Notes under the pieces: model-generated
Databases searched by the model: none
Seen by the model: only the letters and a program-made list of their open reading frames with translations
Told to the model about the DNA's origin: nothing
Translations under genes and position numbers: made by a program
DNA from: Calamus simplicifolius
Taxonomy: Eukaryota; Streptophyta; Magnoliopsida; Arecales; Arecaceae
Direction: 5' to 3'
Length of the DNA stretch: 64,000 nucleotides
Assembly (NCBI GenBank): GCA_900491605.1
Contig: UESW01004359.1
Span: 464,329-528,328, forward strand
Shown here: piece by piece, positions 34,880-47,116 of the stretch
How positions within the stretch are numbered: the first letter of the stretch is position 1
Layout: every line of letters begins with the position of its first letter

Positions 34880-35021
34880 TATGCATATTGACCAATAAGG
34901 AGCGGTGCAGTCTACGTAGGATTTGCTGCACCGAAAACGGTGTACAAAGACTTTTCCTCCAATCAAAACTTATTGCGGGTCCCAATTTTGAGCGCAAGCC
35001 CTACTCGAATATATTAAAATA
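34880..35021 (+). repeat. Right copy of the 145 bp direct repeat
   Basis: Starts immediately after the N gap, so its left boundary may be hidden. Same content and order as 29871-30015, then divergent sequence from 35022. Confidence 0.85.
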
Positions 35022-37678
35022 TAGCTTATGTTCCGGCGTAAAGCAAGCATGATGGGCCTTGGACTGGCTTGGGCCCACTTCCAACCCTTGTGGTTGCCCT
35101 ATAGACTTATTTTATTGTTATTTTATTTCCATTTGTTTTGTGCCTACAATAATGATGATCGTCTTTATTCTCACTTTGCTTGGTTGGCAAGATCTATACG
35201 GTCCAAACTTATCTTCATGTTTTGCTCTCAGAGCACTCACTTTTCCTGCCAACAGCTGGTGAATATCTGTTAGAGCTGTTGTTACTGACTACTGAGGGAG
35301 GATTAATCTGTTAACTGTAGAAAATAACATCAGTTTAGAGAAATATTGATCACCAAAAGGGAGGATTATTCTGGTCATCTCTCATGGCAATGTTGGTTGA
35401 CCAACGAATCCTTTGAAGATAATTCTGAATACTGGTTCATAATTCTCTTTTTCTTTATTCTCATTTACTAAAGAAAGCTTGTTACGTAATATCAAGGTAT
35501 ATATATATATATATAGCTTCCTCAAAGCAGCAGCAAGTCAAACAGAGCATGAGAGTTCCCACATCATGAGAGTAGTGCAAAGATCTTTTCATCAAACTTT
35601 GCTGAACTTTCCTTATCACCTTGGCTTTAACTCAAATTTCTCTCTATTTGCCCCATTTCCTTTCCTCTTTCTTTTCCTGGTAGCGGCATTTAAAGCAATT
35701 TCATCAATGGAAGTTATTGGTAAACAAGCAAGCGGGACTCGGGAGTTTTCAAATCACTTGCTTACGTATAAGGAATTAAAAGGAACAAAGCGTGGACCTA
35801 GAATGGCTTTTGAGAATATTTGGTCTCAAATACTTTCAGAGGAAAAATCAATGATAGCTTGTCAAAATGAAATTGCACACCATTCATAATATTCTATGAT
35901 GTCCAAACTGTGAGAAACAAGAAACCATTTTTCAAAAGGTTTTTTAAACTATATATCCCATGCATCAAATGGATATAGAATATATAATCGTAAAGGATTT
36001 GATTTATGGTTCAAGATTGATAGTTTGGATGTTCAAACTGAGCCTATAATATAATTTTGGTCACTGTATTGTTGTTGCTCACTTTGTGCCTGTTTGATAC
36101 TTAGATCATCTTTCATCCACCCTAAAACTGATGCTGCTATTTTTTTGATTGTCTCAGAGCCATATCCAATAAACTGGTTCTGATGCTGATCTGTATGCGT
36201 ATCTTTCTGTGTTTTTTCCTTAATAGAAAGAAAGCATCATTTCTTTTTGTTTTTATATCCACTTTGAACTAAATAATTCGGAATATGTCGAAAGAGTTTA
36301 TCAGTAGATCCATGGATTTAAGCAACCCACAAGTTTGATTCCTTGCCACTTTTTCGTCTCAGTATTTAAAAGGGTGGAAGAAAAACAAGTGGAGACGTAG
36401 ACGGCTCCTTTTCGTCTTGAATTGTTGGGCTGTCTTTTTCTGACGCCCGTCGCTCTTATCCCATTGCTGGATGGAAGAAAAACCCAACTCCCCCAGCTTG
36501 GAAGGTCTGCTTTATTTAATTCTTGATCTTATCCACGCGACGGGTACGGATTGGTTGAGCAGGGGTCATCACTCCTTGTGTTCCCTTGAAATTATTGATG
36601 GCGGGATCTAAAAAATAAAATTCATTTGTCCAATTCATTATAGCGACAAGATAGACTTATTAAAATTATACATAAACAATGAAGTCACATGTCATTAGAC
36701 TTATGAATATGGAAACAAGAAAACAAAATAATTGGGAATAGCATGCAAATGAACCTCAAATTTTTTTTTTTGGGAGAATACTAAATAGGAACATCGTAAT
36801 TGTTAAGAGGGATCAAAACTTGCCTCTGGAATGGCCATCAAAATTTACCGCTTGAACCAATCTTTTGGAGAATGTTGGAACCACGAGTAAATATAGCAGC
36901 AACGCAGCAGGATATAAGGCCTTTCTTCTTTGTGGTTGAAGGACAAAAATTGAACATTCTTAATTCACATGAAAATTTTGGTTTCTTATGCTGAGTCTGC
37001 CATTTGTGCTGTCACTGCATGACACCTTTTGCACTGGAAGGACCTTTGACACAGCACAGATCATGGCTTGTCCTCAGATTTTAAGGCCTTTACCTGCCAA
37101 GAATTTTAAATCCCCAGAATCTTTTTCATCTCTCCAAAAGAAATTTTCAATATGCAAAGGATTGAGCCAGCTTTGCTGGAGAGGGATTCATGCCAAGATT
37201 AAATCCTGGTACAGAGAACCCTCCTAACCTGTCGATTCGCTGGCCTTGTCCGACAGAATTATTGCTTCCTATCCAAAGGATAATTCCATTTGCAAACTTT
37301 GGTGGCCCTGTCAATGATAAGATTACAGCCATCCATGACCATCCATGAATCTAAAATTCTCTGTATATTATTGCATTTTCTTTGTGAAAAAATAGTTTTG
37401 TAACAAAATGATGCAAACAACCTTTAATTTTAGAATTGCCCCCCAACTCCGTTTACCTCGAAGCTAAAGTTAAAGATAGAAAGGAAAAAATATGGGCAAT
37501 AAAAACAAACAACAATTGAAGCAAACTTGCTCCTCCTGTTCCATACGCCCACCACCGCCACGAAGGAAGAAAAGAAAAAAAAAAAAAGGAGGGGGGAAAT
37601 TATAATTCTGTACACAGAAAAAGTACAAGTACATACATGCAAAAATCGCCATACCGCCGGAATTAACATCCCGGCGAG
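35022..37678. other. Intergenic region between the satellite block and CIPK
   Basis: Short ORFs (35479-35889, 36800-36994 and 36988-37227, plus) match nothing I recognise. A (TA)n run lies at 35498-35515. The part next to 37678 is expected to be CIPK 3' UTR. Confidence 0.4.
35498..35515. repeat. (TA)n microsatellite
   Basis: Nine TA units. Confidence 0.85.
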
Positions 37679-39103
37679 CTACTTCGAATCAGTTTCGTCC
37701 CCTGACTCTGAGTCAATCGAAGGAACCCGGTCCGACGACAAGGCCGTCGAACAACTCGAAAGTGGAGTTCCCGGTTCACTAACCGACCCACCCTCACCCT
37801 TCAGAGCCGGCCCGAGCTTCTCCCTCCAAAACTTCCCATTCCCTTCCCCCTCGTCCCCGGTCTCGGCCTCGACCATCATCAACTCCCGGTTCAGCCGGTA
37901 GACCTCGACCCAGACCACCAGATTTCCAGTCCGGTCCTCCACCGCCGCCCCGCCGTGGCCGGAGCCCGGCTTCCCCATCCTCCGCCGAACCTCCAGCCCC
38001 TCCGCCCTGCCCACCTCCGCCACCCGGCGCAGGATCGCTTCCGCCGGTTCTGGCAGCACGAACCGCTCCCTGTTCGCCGTCGCGTCGAAGAGGCCGGAGA
38101 GGTCGAACCCGGTCGAGGAGGAGATGATATCAAACGCGTTGAGCTCCCGCTCCTCCTCGCCGTCCTCCGCCGGAGATGGCGCGCCGATTTTGGAGATTCG
38201 CGCGTCGACGTCCTCGCTGAAACGCATCATGGCCGAGAACCGGTCTTCCTCGAGTCCCACCCGGAACCAGGGGTCGGCGACGATGCCCTCGATGGTGATC
38301 CGGGTATCGGGATTCGTGTCGAGGAGGCGGGCCAAGAGCCGCCGGAGCTCCAGCGAGAACCACCTTGGGCACCGGTAGTTGCCACGGTAGATCTTTCGGT
38401 AGAGGTTCATCAAATTGGGATCGTTGAAGGGGAGATAGCCGGCGACGAGGACGAAGAGGATCACGCCGCAAGACCAAATATCGACTTTGGCACCGTCGTA
38501 GATCCTCTTTGAGAGGACCTCCGGCGCGACATACGCCGGCGTGCCGCAGATAGTCTGGAAGAGGCGGTCGCCGACGGCAGTGGAGACGACGGCGCTGAGG
38601 CCGAAATCGGAGATCTTGAGGTCGCCCTGGTCATCGAGGAGGAGGTTCTCGGGCTTCAGGTCGCGGTGAAAGACTCCGCGGGCGTGGCAGAAGGCGACGG
38701 CGGAGACGAGCTGGTGAAAGAGGCGACGGGCGGCGTTCTCGGGGAGGCGTCCGCGGCCGGCGATGCGGGCGAAGAGCTCACCGCCCTTGGCGAACTCGAG
38801 GACGAAGTATATTTTGGAGCGGGAGGCGAGGACCTCGTGGAGGCGGATGACGTGGGGGTGATGGAGGCGGCGCATGGCGGCAATCTCGCGGCGGACGTTG
38901 CCGGCGAGACCGCCGCGGAGGACTTTGTGCTTGCTGATGCACTTGATGGCGACGCTATGGCCGGTGCCGGCGGTGCGGGCGTGGTGCACCTTGGCGAAGG
39001 CGCCGCAGCCGAGAAGGCGACCCACCTCGTACTTCCCGAAGAGGACCTTTGCCACCGGCGGAGGTGCCTCGCCGCCACCGCCGCCGCCGCCGGACTCCGG
39101 CAT
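37679..39103 (-). CDS. CBL-interacting protein kinase (CIPK4/CIPK7-like), intronless
   Basis: 474 residues in one exon. CIPKs (SnRK3) are Ser/Thr kinases switched on by calcium-bound CBL proteins, often at membranes, to regulate ion transport. Seen: Gly-rich loop GCGAFAKV (32-39), catalytic Lys54 in VAIK, HRDLKPEN (146-153), DFG (166-168), APE (193-195), and the CBL-binding NAF motif LNAFDIISSSTGFDLSGLF at 321-339. A Gly-rich N-terminus and an acidic Ser-rich tail flank the core. Intronless structure and the sequence around Lys54 fit the CIPK4/7/14-type clade; the exact orthologue is not assigned. The activation segment reads FQTICGTPAY where most family members have TTCGTPAY, so Ile185 replaces one Thr. 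Very GC-rich compared with its AT-rich surroundings, typical of intronless monocot genes. Confidence 0.93.
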   Translation of the reverse strand: MPESGGGGGGGEAPPPVAKVLFGKYEVGRLLGCGAFAKVHHARTAGTGHSVAIKCISKHKVLRGGLAGNVRREIAAMRRLHHPHVIRLHEVLASRSKIYFVLEFAKGGELFARIAGRGRLPENAARRLFHQLVSAVAFCHARGVFHRDLKPENLLLDDQGDLKISDFGLSAVVSTAVGDRLFQTICGTPAYVAPEVLSKRIYDGAKVDIWSCGVILFVLVAGYLPFNDPNLMNLYRKIYRGNYRCPRWFSLELRRLLARLLDTNPDTRITIEGIVADPWFRVGLEEDRFSAMMRFSEDVDARISKIGAPSPAEDGEEERELNAFDIISSSTGFDLSGLFDATANRERFVLPEPAEAILRRVAEVGRAEGLEVRRRMGKPGSGHGGAAVEDRTGNLVVWVEVYRLNRELMMVEAETGDEGEGNGKFWREKLGPALKGEGGSVSEPGTPLSSCSTALSSDRVPSIDSESGDETDSK

Positions 39104-39155
39104 CGGTGCGGCTGGATTCCGCAGGTCCGGCTCTCTCCCTTTTCTTCGCCGACTT

Positions 39156-39165
39156 CTATTTTATA
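39156..39165 (-). promoter_or_regulatory. TATA box of the CIPK gene
   Basis: TATAAAATAG on the minus strand, about 53 nt upstream of ATG 39103, which predicts a leader of about 25 nt. Confidence 0.6.
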
Positions 39166-41019
39166 ATGCCTCGATTTTTTTTAAAAAAAAAATTCTCTCT
39201 TTGTTCGGGTTAGGTAGGAATGCCAGCGGGAATCAGGTGGAATGGGAACGGGGAAATTTAAATTCACGAGGGTACGCAATGTGGACTTTTTATGTTAGAT
39301 GGGTCCTACCAATAAAACCGAAATAATTGATTTCGAAAATTTCCAGTGGAACATAGAAGGTTTAATTTAGCAAGCGTGAGATATCATATTATCAATCAAT
39401 ATAATTGAGTTTAGTAATCCTACGAGGACGTACTTTGACCCCCCAAAAAAAAATAATTTAGAATTACTGTTTTAAATTGTGATAGTAATTTTACGTTAGC
39501 TGGCAACACATGATAATCCTGTTTGTTCATCCTTTTTATCTATGTTTGAAATCAATCAATTATAGAAAGCATTATTGAATTGAATTGAATATAAAGGAGT
39601 TATTATTTTTAATCTTTAATTGATGAGTAATATATCTCATTAGCCTTTGGAACCTTGTTTTTGTTAAACAATTTAGAAATAATTAATGTTAAAACAACTA
39701 TATTTAAAAATGAAATTATTCTCTTTTTAGCGGTATTTTTTTTTTTTTGAGTTATTTAGATATTTCAATGTATATTACATTTTAATATTTTATAGATGAA
39801 TAATTGAAGGTGATACATTCTACTACTACTCAAATGACTTAATTAACATTATTATTGTTAAGCAACGTCAGCCTCTCAAAATCATGAATGGCTATTGCAA
39901 TTATAGGAAAAGATGGGTAGATCTTAAATATTTATTAAGAAAATAAATCAAGTGACTGTTATAATATCTCAGCAAATTGTTATAAGGTCCACGTAATTAA
40001 AATTATATTTTAAAAGTTATTTTTAATAATATCCTTGCCATTACTAACCATTATAATAAGATGCAGCCAGACTTTTCATATTTTGAGTTGATGGGATGTT
40101 CATTTTTATTGAGGAAAGTAAAATAAAAGAAAAAATTACTGCATCTAGAAAACACGCATCAAACGCGCAAAATAATCACACATTCATATCGTGACGCATA
40201 TGATGCGTGTTAAGATTTATTAAATCTTCATATACGTGGTGGCGGCATGGGCATGTGGTTTTAAGTACGAACTTGCTGGAAGATGCAAGAAATCTTTTCC
40301 GACCGGAATAGGAACGGTTGCGAAAGGACCAATGAATCGAGCTGAAGCTCAGATGGCCCCACGTGATCAAACGCAACGCAACCACAAAGGTTTAACTTGC
40401 CGCGTCGTTCTATTCGGAAGGAATCCCCAATCCGTTAGAAACTATACTGACCAGATAAACGGTTAAACGAAAAAATTACATCCCTAGAAAATGCCATAAA
40501 GATCACGTGAGGCATACGTCTGTGCATGACGTCAACGCATGGGCATTCACGTAATTAGAAAGATAAAAAAAAAAATACTTTTTAAACATATATTATTAAT
40601 TATTAATTTTACAATTATTATTTTTAAATTAAGAAAAATGAAAATAAATTATATATGTATATATTGGCTTGGTTATACTTTAATATAGATAAGTTTAAAT
40701 TTGATTAAATTTTTTATTTTTAAATCTACATAGTTCATACATTTAAAAATAAAAAAATAAAATAACTTAAAATTTTATATAAATATAAAGATAAAAAATA
40801 ATCAAATTTTAAATTTAATTACATTGAAATATAAGCAATCTTAAATCTACTCGCCTCTCTTACTTTTGAATATATATAGTTTAAGAATTATAAAAATAAA
40901 AAAAAATGGAGAAGATGATCAAAACTGTATAATAATGATATTTTTAAAATTTTATATATTATTAAAAATATTTTTTAAAATTATATTATTTTATTAAATA
41001 GCAAAAGTGAAAAAATATC
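39166..41019. other. AT-rich CIPK upstream region
   Basis: No coding sequence recognised. Very AT-rich from 39350 on, with a somewhat GC-richer island at 40190-40560. It should hold the upstream CIPK promoter elements. Confidence 0.5.
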
Positions 41020-41063
41020 TTTTTTTTTATTACAAACGGGCGATCATACAATTCTTGAATAAG

Positions 41064-44000
41064 TCAGCCCAATACATCAGAAGTTAAGATCTGCTGCAGA
41101 AGGATAGGACATGGGTCGTCTGGCTTCCAAATCCATGGACCCGCATGTTGAGCAGCAAAGGTCGCCACCCAGTCCGCCGCCGAGTTGGCCTCACGATAAA
41201 TATGGCGGATCTGGACAGAATCAGGCTCCCACAACATAGACCAATAGTCCCTCAGAATCGGATTTGAGAACCATCTATATAGCTCTCCTTTAATAGCCAA
41301 GAAATGACAGTCATAGAATCCCCCTCAATCATGATCTTGGGAGCATGGAGGATCCTAACAGCAAACGAAAGCCCCGCCCAAGCAGCACCGAGCTCCGACA
41401 GAGGAACTGTTGAGTCCAGGGATCCAAAGCCTACCTGCTGCCAAAAGATCACCCATCGGTCCCGAATGATGAAAGCAGATCCAGCAGCTCTATCCCGGAC
41501 ACTCCCATCAAAGTTAATTTTGACATACCCTGGAGGGGGGGCTCCCAAGAAACGAAAACCGTACGCCGGTTCGCTGTCGGAACAGCAGGGGAGCCCCAGA
41601 GGCCAGAGGAGTCAAAATTAACATCATGAAAGGCGCGGGCACAGTTCCGAAGTCAATAATCTAATCTGTCTCACAATCCTGTGAAAGGAAAACCTGTCGT
41701 CGGAGAATATGATCTGATTCCTCGACAACCATATATAATAAGCAGTAACAGACCAAAGACCACGCTTGCTCATAGGACCGCTCCGGATGTCCTGAAAGAA
41801 AGATGATCGCGAGAAAGTCATAACCTCCAAATCCCTAGGATAGCCCATAAGAGCCCATATCCTTCTCGCTCTGGAATAGCAAAATATAGCATGGTCCACA
41901 GATTCCTCCACCTGCCTACACAGAGGACAGATCGGCTGAATAGACAGACCCCTCCGAGAAAGAAGAGGCAAGTAGGAAGACAGTCCCAAAGAAGCTTCCA
42001 AATAATAACTGAACCCTGGGGAGAACAGGAAGCTTCCAAATCCAAACTGCATCCTCGTATGCTGAACCTGCGGCCTGTATATGTCCATAAGATCCCTAAT
42101 GGGGGCCTTGGGAACACAAGATCGCTGCCAAACCCTGGAATCAATAGAGCAATCAGGTAAAAGAGGCATCGAGAGAATCCGACGAGAAAGCTCCTCCCCA
42201 AAAACCGGGTCACCGTGGGTATGTGCCATGAGTGGGGGTTTAAGGAATAAGATCCTTAACCCTAAGATTAGGGGGAACATCCATGTTGATAAAGGAGGGC
42301 CACCGCATAAGGGGGAGCTCAGAAATCCAGGTATCATTGACGACATCAATTGACCAGCCATCACCAATCATCCAAGAGATATTGTGCATAATAGGCTGAC
42401 TATGTCTACAAATCTCCTTCCAATAGGATGAGGATCCACGGGGCGGTAGAATAATCGAACCAGAAACCCAATCACCGTATCTCGCATGCATCACAGAACT
42501 CCATAAACTATGAGGCTCCAAAAGGAAACGCGAGGCATGTTTGGCAAGAAGAGCTTCTCTTCTAACAATCAAGGACTGAATCCCCAGTCCACCTTCATTA
42601 ATAGGCATGCAGACCCTGTCCCAGAACTAGATGAATACCATGTCCCTCCTGCGTAGAAGCCCAAAGAAAATCTCTGAAGCATCTCTCAATCCTCCTCAGA
42701 CAAGTGATCGGCATAACGCATTCGAAAGGAGATACACAGGAAGAAAAGAGGACAGAACGAATGATAGTGACCCTAGCCATCATGGACAGACTAGTCATCT
42801 GCCACCCCTCAATACGCTGGCGGACCCGTCGCTCGATCTCTGCAAAGTCAGAACAGCGAGCCCGTCTGCCAGTAATGGGGATCCCCAAATACTTGAAGTG
42901 GTCCGTCCGAGAAGTGATACCTGATAACTCCATAATGGCCTCCCTAGTAGATCTAGGGGTCTTAGGGCTGAAGCAGATAGAAGACTTAAGAAAATTAACC
43001 CTCTGGCCCGACGCCTGACAGTAACGCTGCAGAATAGAATGAAAAGAAGCAGCATTTCAATAGAAGCCTGCCCAGAAGAATACAATCATCAGCAAAAAGA
43101 AGATGAGAAATCAGAGGGCCCTCTCTCCCGGCCATGAATGGAACAATCCGGTGCTCCTGCTGAGCAAGATGAAAGGCACGAGAAAGATCGTCCGCAGCAA
43201 GAATAAATAACAAGGGGGATAAGGGACATCCCTGTCTCAAACCCACAGAAGAGTGGAAAAATTCAGTAGGGCTCCCATTGATGAGCAGAGAAAAGGAAGG
43301 CCTCAGAATACATGCCATAATCCATTCAATAAAAAGATCATCAAAACCGAACTCCTGAAGAGAGCGCTTCAAAAAGGCCCAGCTCAGTCTGTCATAAGCT
43401 CTCTCCATATCAAGCTTCACCGCCATGAGACTCCTTCTCACAGGGGCTCTTTGAAGATCATGCATGAACTCCTGAGCAATGAGGACGTTATCCGATATAG
43501 AACGCCCTTTAATAAAAGCCCCCTGCTCTATAGAAATAAGACGGGGGATCACAAGCCGAAGACGACCAACCAAGAGGCGAGCACAAACTTATACAGAGTA
43601 GTGCAAAGGCTAATAGGTCTGAAGTGCTGCGGAAGAGAGGCGTCGGACTGCTTGGGTACCAACGTAACAAGAGTCCGGTTCCATTCCAAGGGAATTTGCT
43701 TCAATTGGAAGACAATTTGAATCGCCTGAATAACCTCTTGTCCAATTATGTCCCAATAGTGGCGATAAAATAGAGAGGAAAACCATCAGGCCCTGGAGCC
43801 TTGTCCGGACCGAGCTCCCATAGGGCCACCCGAATCTCCTCAGCAGTGACTGGTCTACATAGCTTTTCATTGTCCTGTGAAGAAACCCTTCTGGAATCAG
43901 GAACCCTGACCACCGGATCCCCATCAGCAGTGGAATCAGCCCATCTGGATTGAAAGAACTGGAGAAGCATATCCCGAATAGAATGGTGATCCTCCTGACC

Positions 44001-45155
44001 ATACCCCTCCGTATCAACTAGTCTCCGAATCCTGTTCACGGCCCGGCGCTTTAAGGTAGCCTGATGGAAGAATCTGGTATTACGATCCCCCTCACAGATC
44101 CACTGCATCCTAGACCTCTGTTTCCAGTACATCTCCTGCTGGCGAAGCAGAGAGTGGTGACGAGCAAGCAATTCCCGCAGAGAGAAAAGGTCCGAATCCA
44201 AAAGAGATCCATCCATCCTCCTTACCCTGTAGAACAGTAATATCGGCTTCCACCAGATCAATCTGTCTATCCAAGTTCCCCACTTCAAACCTATTCCATT
44301 TGGAAAGGCGTCGTCTGGCCAGCATAAGACGACGAGAGAGACGATAAATAGCATTGCCCCTGATTGGAAGATGCCAAATTTGAGTAATAATGGACCGAGC
44401 CCCCGAATGGACTGTCCAGAAATGCTCAAATCTAAACTGTCTAGGCTGGTGCACATCAGCCTCAGTAGAAATCAAAATGGGGCAGTGATCCGAAGCAATC
44501 CTGGGCAAGTGAGATACAGAAACCGCAGGATGCATATGAAGCCATTGGCCGTAGCCAAAGCTCTATCGAGTCTCTCCCAAACACGAGCTGAGCCCTGACG
44601 ATTATTACACCAAGTAAATTGGGTCCCAGAATACCCCAAATCCATCAGACTAGAAGACCGATAAAGGAATTGAATTCATTAATATCAGCTGAGGCCGAAA
44701 CCCGTCTGCCCCCACGTTTTTCATTGGCCTCAGTGATACAGTTAAAATCTCCCGCAACAATGGCAGGGAGACCTTGATCAAGGAGGGAAAGCAGCTCAGC
44801 CCAAAGGATTCGTCTCTCTGTAATCCGTACTGGCATAAACTGCCGAAAGCAGCCAGGGGTCAGAGGACCCCATAGAGATAAGAAGACCAATCTGCTGGTT
44901 GCACTGATGAAAAGCCTCAACCGAAACAGCAGAATCACGCCAGATGGCCAATATACCCCCCGACATCCCTTCAGCCTCCACCGCATACGAAGACCAAGAT
45001 CGGGAAATCTGTCTCGAAGCCGGGCCAGAGTATCCCCCGACAATCTGGTTTCCAACAACACATATATCAAAATTATATAATTGCATCAATCTATTAAAAG
45101 AGGATCGAAAGGAAGGCTTTCGAGCTCCTCGAGTATTCCATATAAGAATCTTCAT
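41064..45155 (-). pseudogene. LINE ORF2 remnant (endonuclease, reverse transcriptase, RNase H)
   Basis: Order on the minus strand: endonuclease start MKILIWNTRGARKPSFR (45155), AIVAGDFNCI (about 44760) and SDHCPILI (about 44490); RT with EQGAFIKGRSISDNVLIAQE, SPLLFILAADDLSRAF and HLLFADDCILL (43573-43080); RT thumb and zinc region (42367-41624); RNase H with KINFDGS, SELGAAWAGL, IEGDS and REANSAADWVA (41548-41064), which retain the acidic residues. Frame breaks between most blocks. Confidence 0.85.
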
Positions 45156-45468
45156 TAATTACTGGAGGAAACTGGGACCCCTCCCTGGTCCTCCATCATA
45201 ACCATATCAGGAAGGCACTGACTGGCAAGGGTGCCCCCATCAGTCATCATTAGAGAATCAGTCTTCAGTCCATCCGAGACAACATCTAAATTAACAGGCA
45301 ATAGACTGCACCGAGGATAGTAAGACTGAGTGCCGACTCATAGATTCTTCACCTGAGTCCACCACAGTCAAGCCAACATTCATCTCAGCGCTGGGCTGAC
45401 TCACCTCCTGATCAACTCCAGGAGTGCAATGCGATAATGACGGGTTGATAGGAAAATAATGAGCAGCC

Positions 45469-46822
45469 TCAATACTTTTGGCAAAGCAACTTTACCTTTG
45501 CCCTTCCTTTTACAACTTTGGGAATAGTTCTCGGAGCAGGGCTCTCAACAGGTCTAGCCCTTTTCAGGGGCCAGGAAAAGCATCCCCTGCCCTGATCACT
45601 GCCACAAACCACACCCAATCCATAAGATGAGAAAGGATTAGCAATTGGCTGAATAGAATTGGACCCAGCTTCAGCATCACTGTTCATTTTTCCCTTCAGC
45701 TTAAGCTTCTCAGAAGCTACAGTACCGGCACGGGAGGAAAAAACCGGCACTGGGTCAATAGCTGGAGAAGCCACCGTCTCAACCTTCTGCACCTCACCAC
45801 CAGAGCCAGCGGAGACTGCATCAGGGATAATCACCATCTTCGACATCGGTGGCACTTTCCGGTGGGCTACCTCGGTAGCCGCCGACCGCTGCTTATCCTT
45901 AACCATCTGAGACACAGAATCAAGCCGAAGCTGCAGAATAGGCTTCAAATAGGCTTCTTCCTCACCTCCCTCATAGTTCCAGGGACATCCCGGCGATGAC
46001 GAACAGCAGTCAGCCAGGATCCGAAAACAGGGGACGAAGATTCACCCTCCTTGCTTGACCCAGCCGGCACAGAGCAAGGTCCCTCCAAGTGAAGTGATCC
46101 GCAACTGGAGCAAAATCCTTCCAGAGATTCATAAACAAACTGCTGCCAGAAGGGAAGGTTGATGCCCTGAACATGGGTACCCGGCCGAAGAGAACGCCGG
46201 AGATCCACCCGCAAGCAAACTCTGGCAAAACCTCCTCTGCTTTTGGCCAGAGTCGACGAATCAACAAATGGAATTGGCCAGCCGTCTCAGTGATCACCCT
46301 GAGGAAATCCTCCTTCCAAAATTCCAAAGGAAGGTTCGGTAATCGCAGCCAAATCAGGGCAAAGGGGATGGCATCCACAGTGGAACGAACTCCGGCTTCC
46401 ACCTTTCCATTGCGATAATCTGTCCATTAATGATCCATGGACGGTTCATCACCAGTTCAGCAGCCTTCGGGTCTTCGAAGCGGAATATGTGGCATCGAAA
46501 TGCCAAGCTTATAGGTTTGATTTCCCCCTGAATTCCGGCATGGCGAAACTCCCTAACAAACGCCTCCGCTGGAACCCATTTTTGAAACGAGCGAGCAATG
46601 AGAGCTCGCGTCTGCCACTCCACCATCTCAGACTTCAGTTCGTCCACCGGAACGCTGACCACCTCGGAAACACCGATTCCAGTCTCGAGACTTCAGCCAG
46701 CACCGGAGATGAGGAAACCCAAAAGAACCCCATCGTGCTGGGCTTCTGCCCAGCAGTACGGACCCCATATCCCCATCAGTCGCCATAGATGGCAAGGAGA
46801 CAGCACAGAGAGGATCCACCAC
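45469..46822 (-). pseudogene. LINE ORF1 remnant (DUF4283-like, zinc knuckle)
   Basis: Begins near ATG 46785-46789 (MATDGDMGSVLLGRSP), continues in another frame through VPVDELKSEMVEWQTRALIA (46662 down), INGQIIAMERWKPEF, LWLRLPNLPLEFW-type sequence (46402 down), and the CCHC knuckle at about 46130-46090. Nucleic-acid-binding role by family. At least three frame shifts. Confidence 0.75.
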
Positions 46823-46923
46823 AAGAACCGCAGCCGGAGTCGAAGACGATCACCGAAGATCAACACAGACAAGGGCCAAGCACGAATCGCAAAGCAAGCC
46901 AACAAACAGATGCCATAGCCCTC

Positions 46924-46963
46924 ACTCGCACGAACCTCAAAGCACTCGCACGAACCTCAAAGC
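46924..46963. repeat. 20 bp tandem duplication at the LINE 5' end
   Basis: ACTCGCACGAACCTCAAAGC is present twice in perfect tandem. Confidence 0.9.
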
Positions 46964-47116
46964 CAATCTTGATAAATTACAAAGATAACTACTGCAACTT
47001 TAGAAGTGTATTGGGAAAGGGTTACATACATGTAATTTTGTTTATCATCACCATCAACGTTTGTTTTTTTTTTTAATCTTATTTTTTTTAATTATTAGTT
47101 TTTATTTAATGTGTAC

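Larger units (their letters stand above)
30016..34957. mobile_element. Candidate terminal-inverted-repeat element carrying a satellite array and a micro-ORF
   Basis: The left end GGAAAACACTTTGTACACCG and the reverse complement of the right end (GGAAAAGTCTTTGTACACCG) match at 18 of 20 positions, and similarity continues over about 57 bp through CGGTGCAGCAA and GCTGCACCGC. The 4.9 kb interior holds a 243 bp higher-order satellite, the 33966-34211 ORF and an N gap. The same right end occurs at 29894-29951, so there may be tandem or nested copies. No short target duplication is visible. No transposase is seen, so if mobile it is non-autonomous. Confidence 0.45.
41020..46963 (-). mobile_element. 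Decayed L1-type LINE with C-terminal RNase H
   Basis: Minus-strand non-LTR retrotransposon with two-ORF layout. ORF1 (about 46800-45469) has a DUF4283-like region and a CCHC knuckle (CSSCGSLHLEGPC). ORF2 (45155-41064) has endonuclease, RT with FADD, a zinc-binding CPLC...H...C region and RNase H. The 3' end is an A tail (T run 41020-41028) about 35 nt after the ORF2 stop. The 5' end is near a tandem 20 bp repeat (46924-46963). I could not identify the target duplication. Several frame changes and stops show it is dead. Confidence 0.85.

Noticed and set aside
29871..35021. LTR retrotransposon reading of the 145 bp direct repeats
   Set aside because: No TG...CA ends, primer site, polypurine tract or coding interior.
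34543..35052. ORFs crossing the N gap
   Set aside because: Their length comes from unknown bases.
37955..39326. Long plus-strand ORFs opposite the CIPK gene
   Set aside because: Shadow frames from high GC; no domains, while the minus frame has the full kinase.
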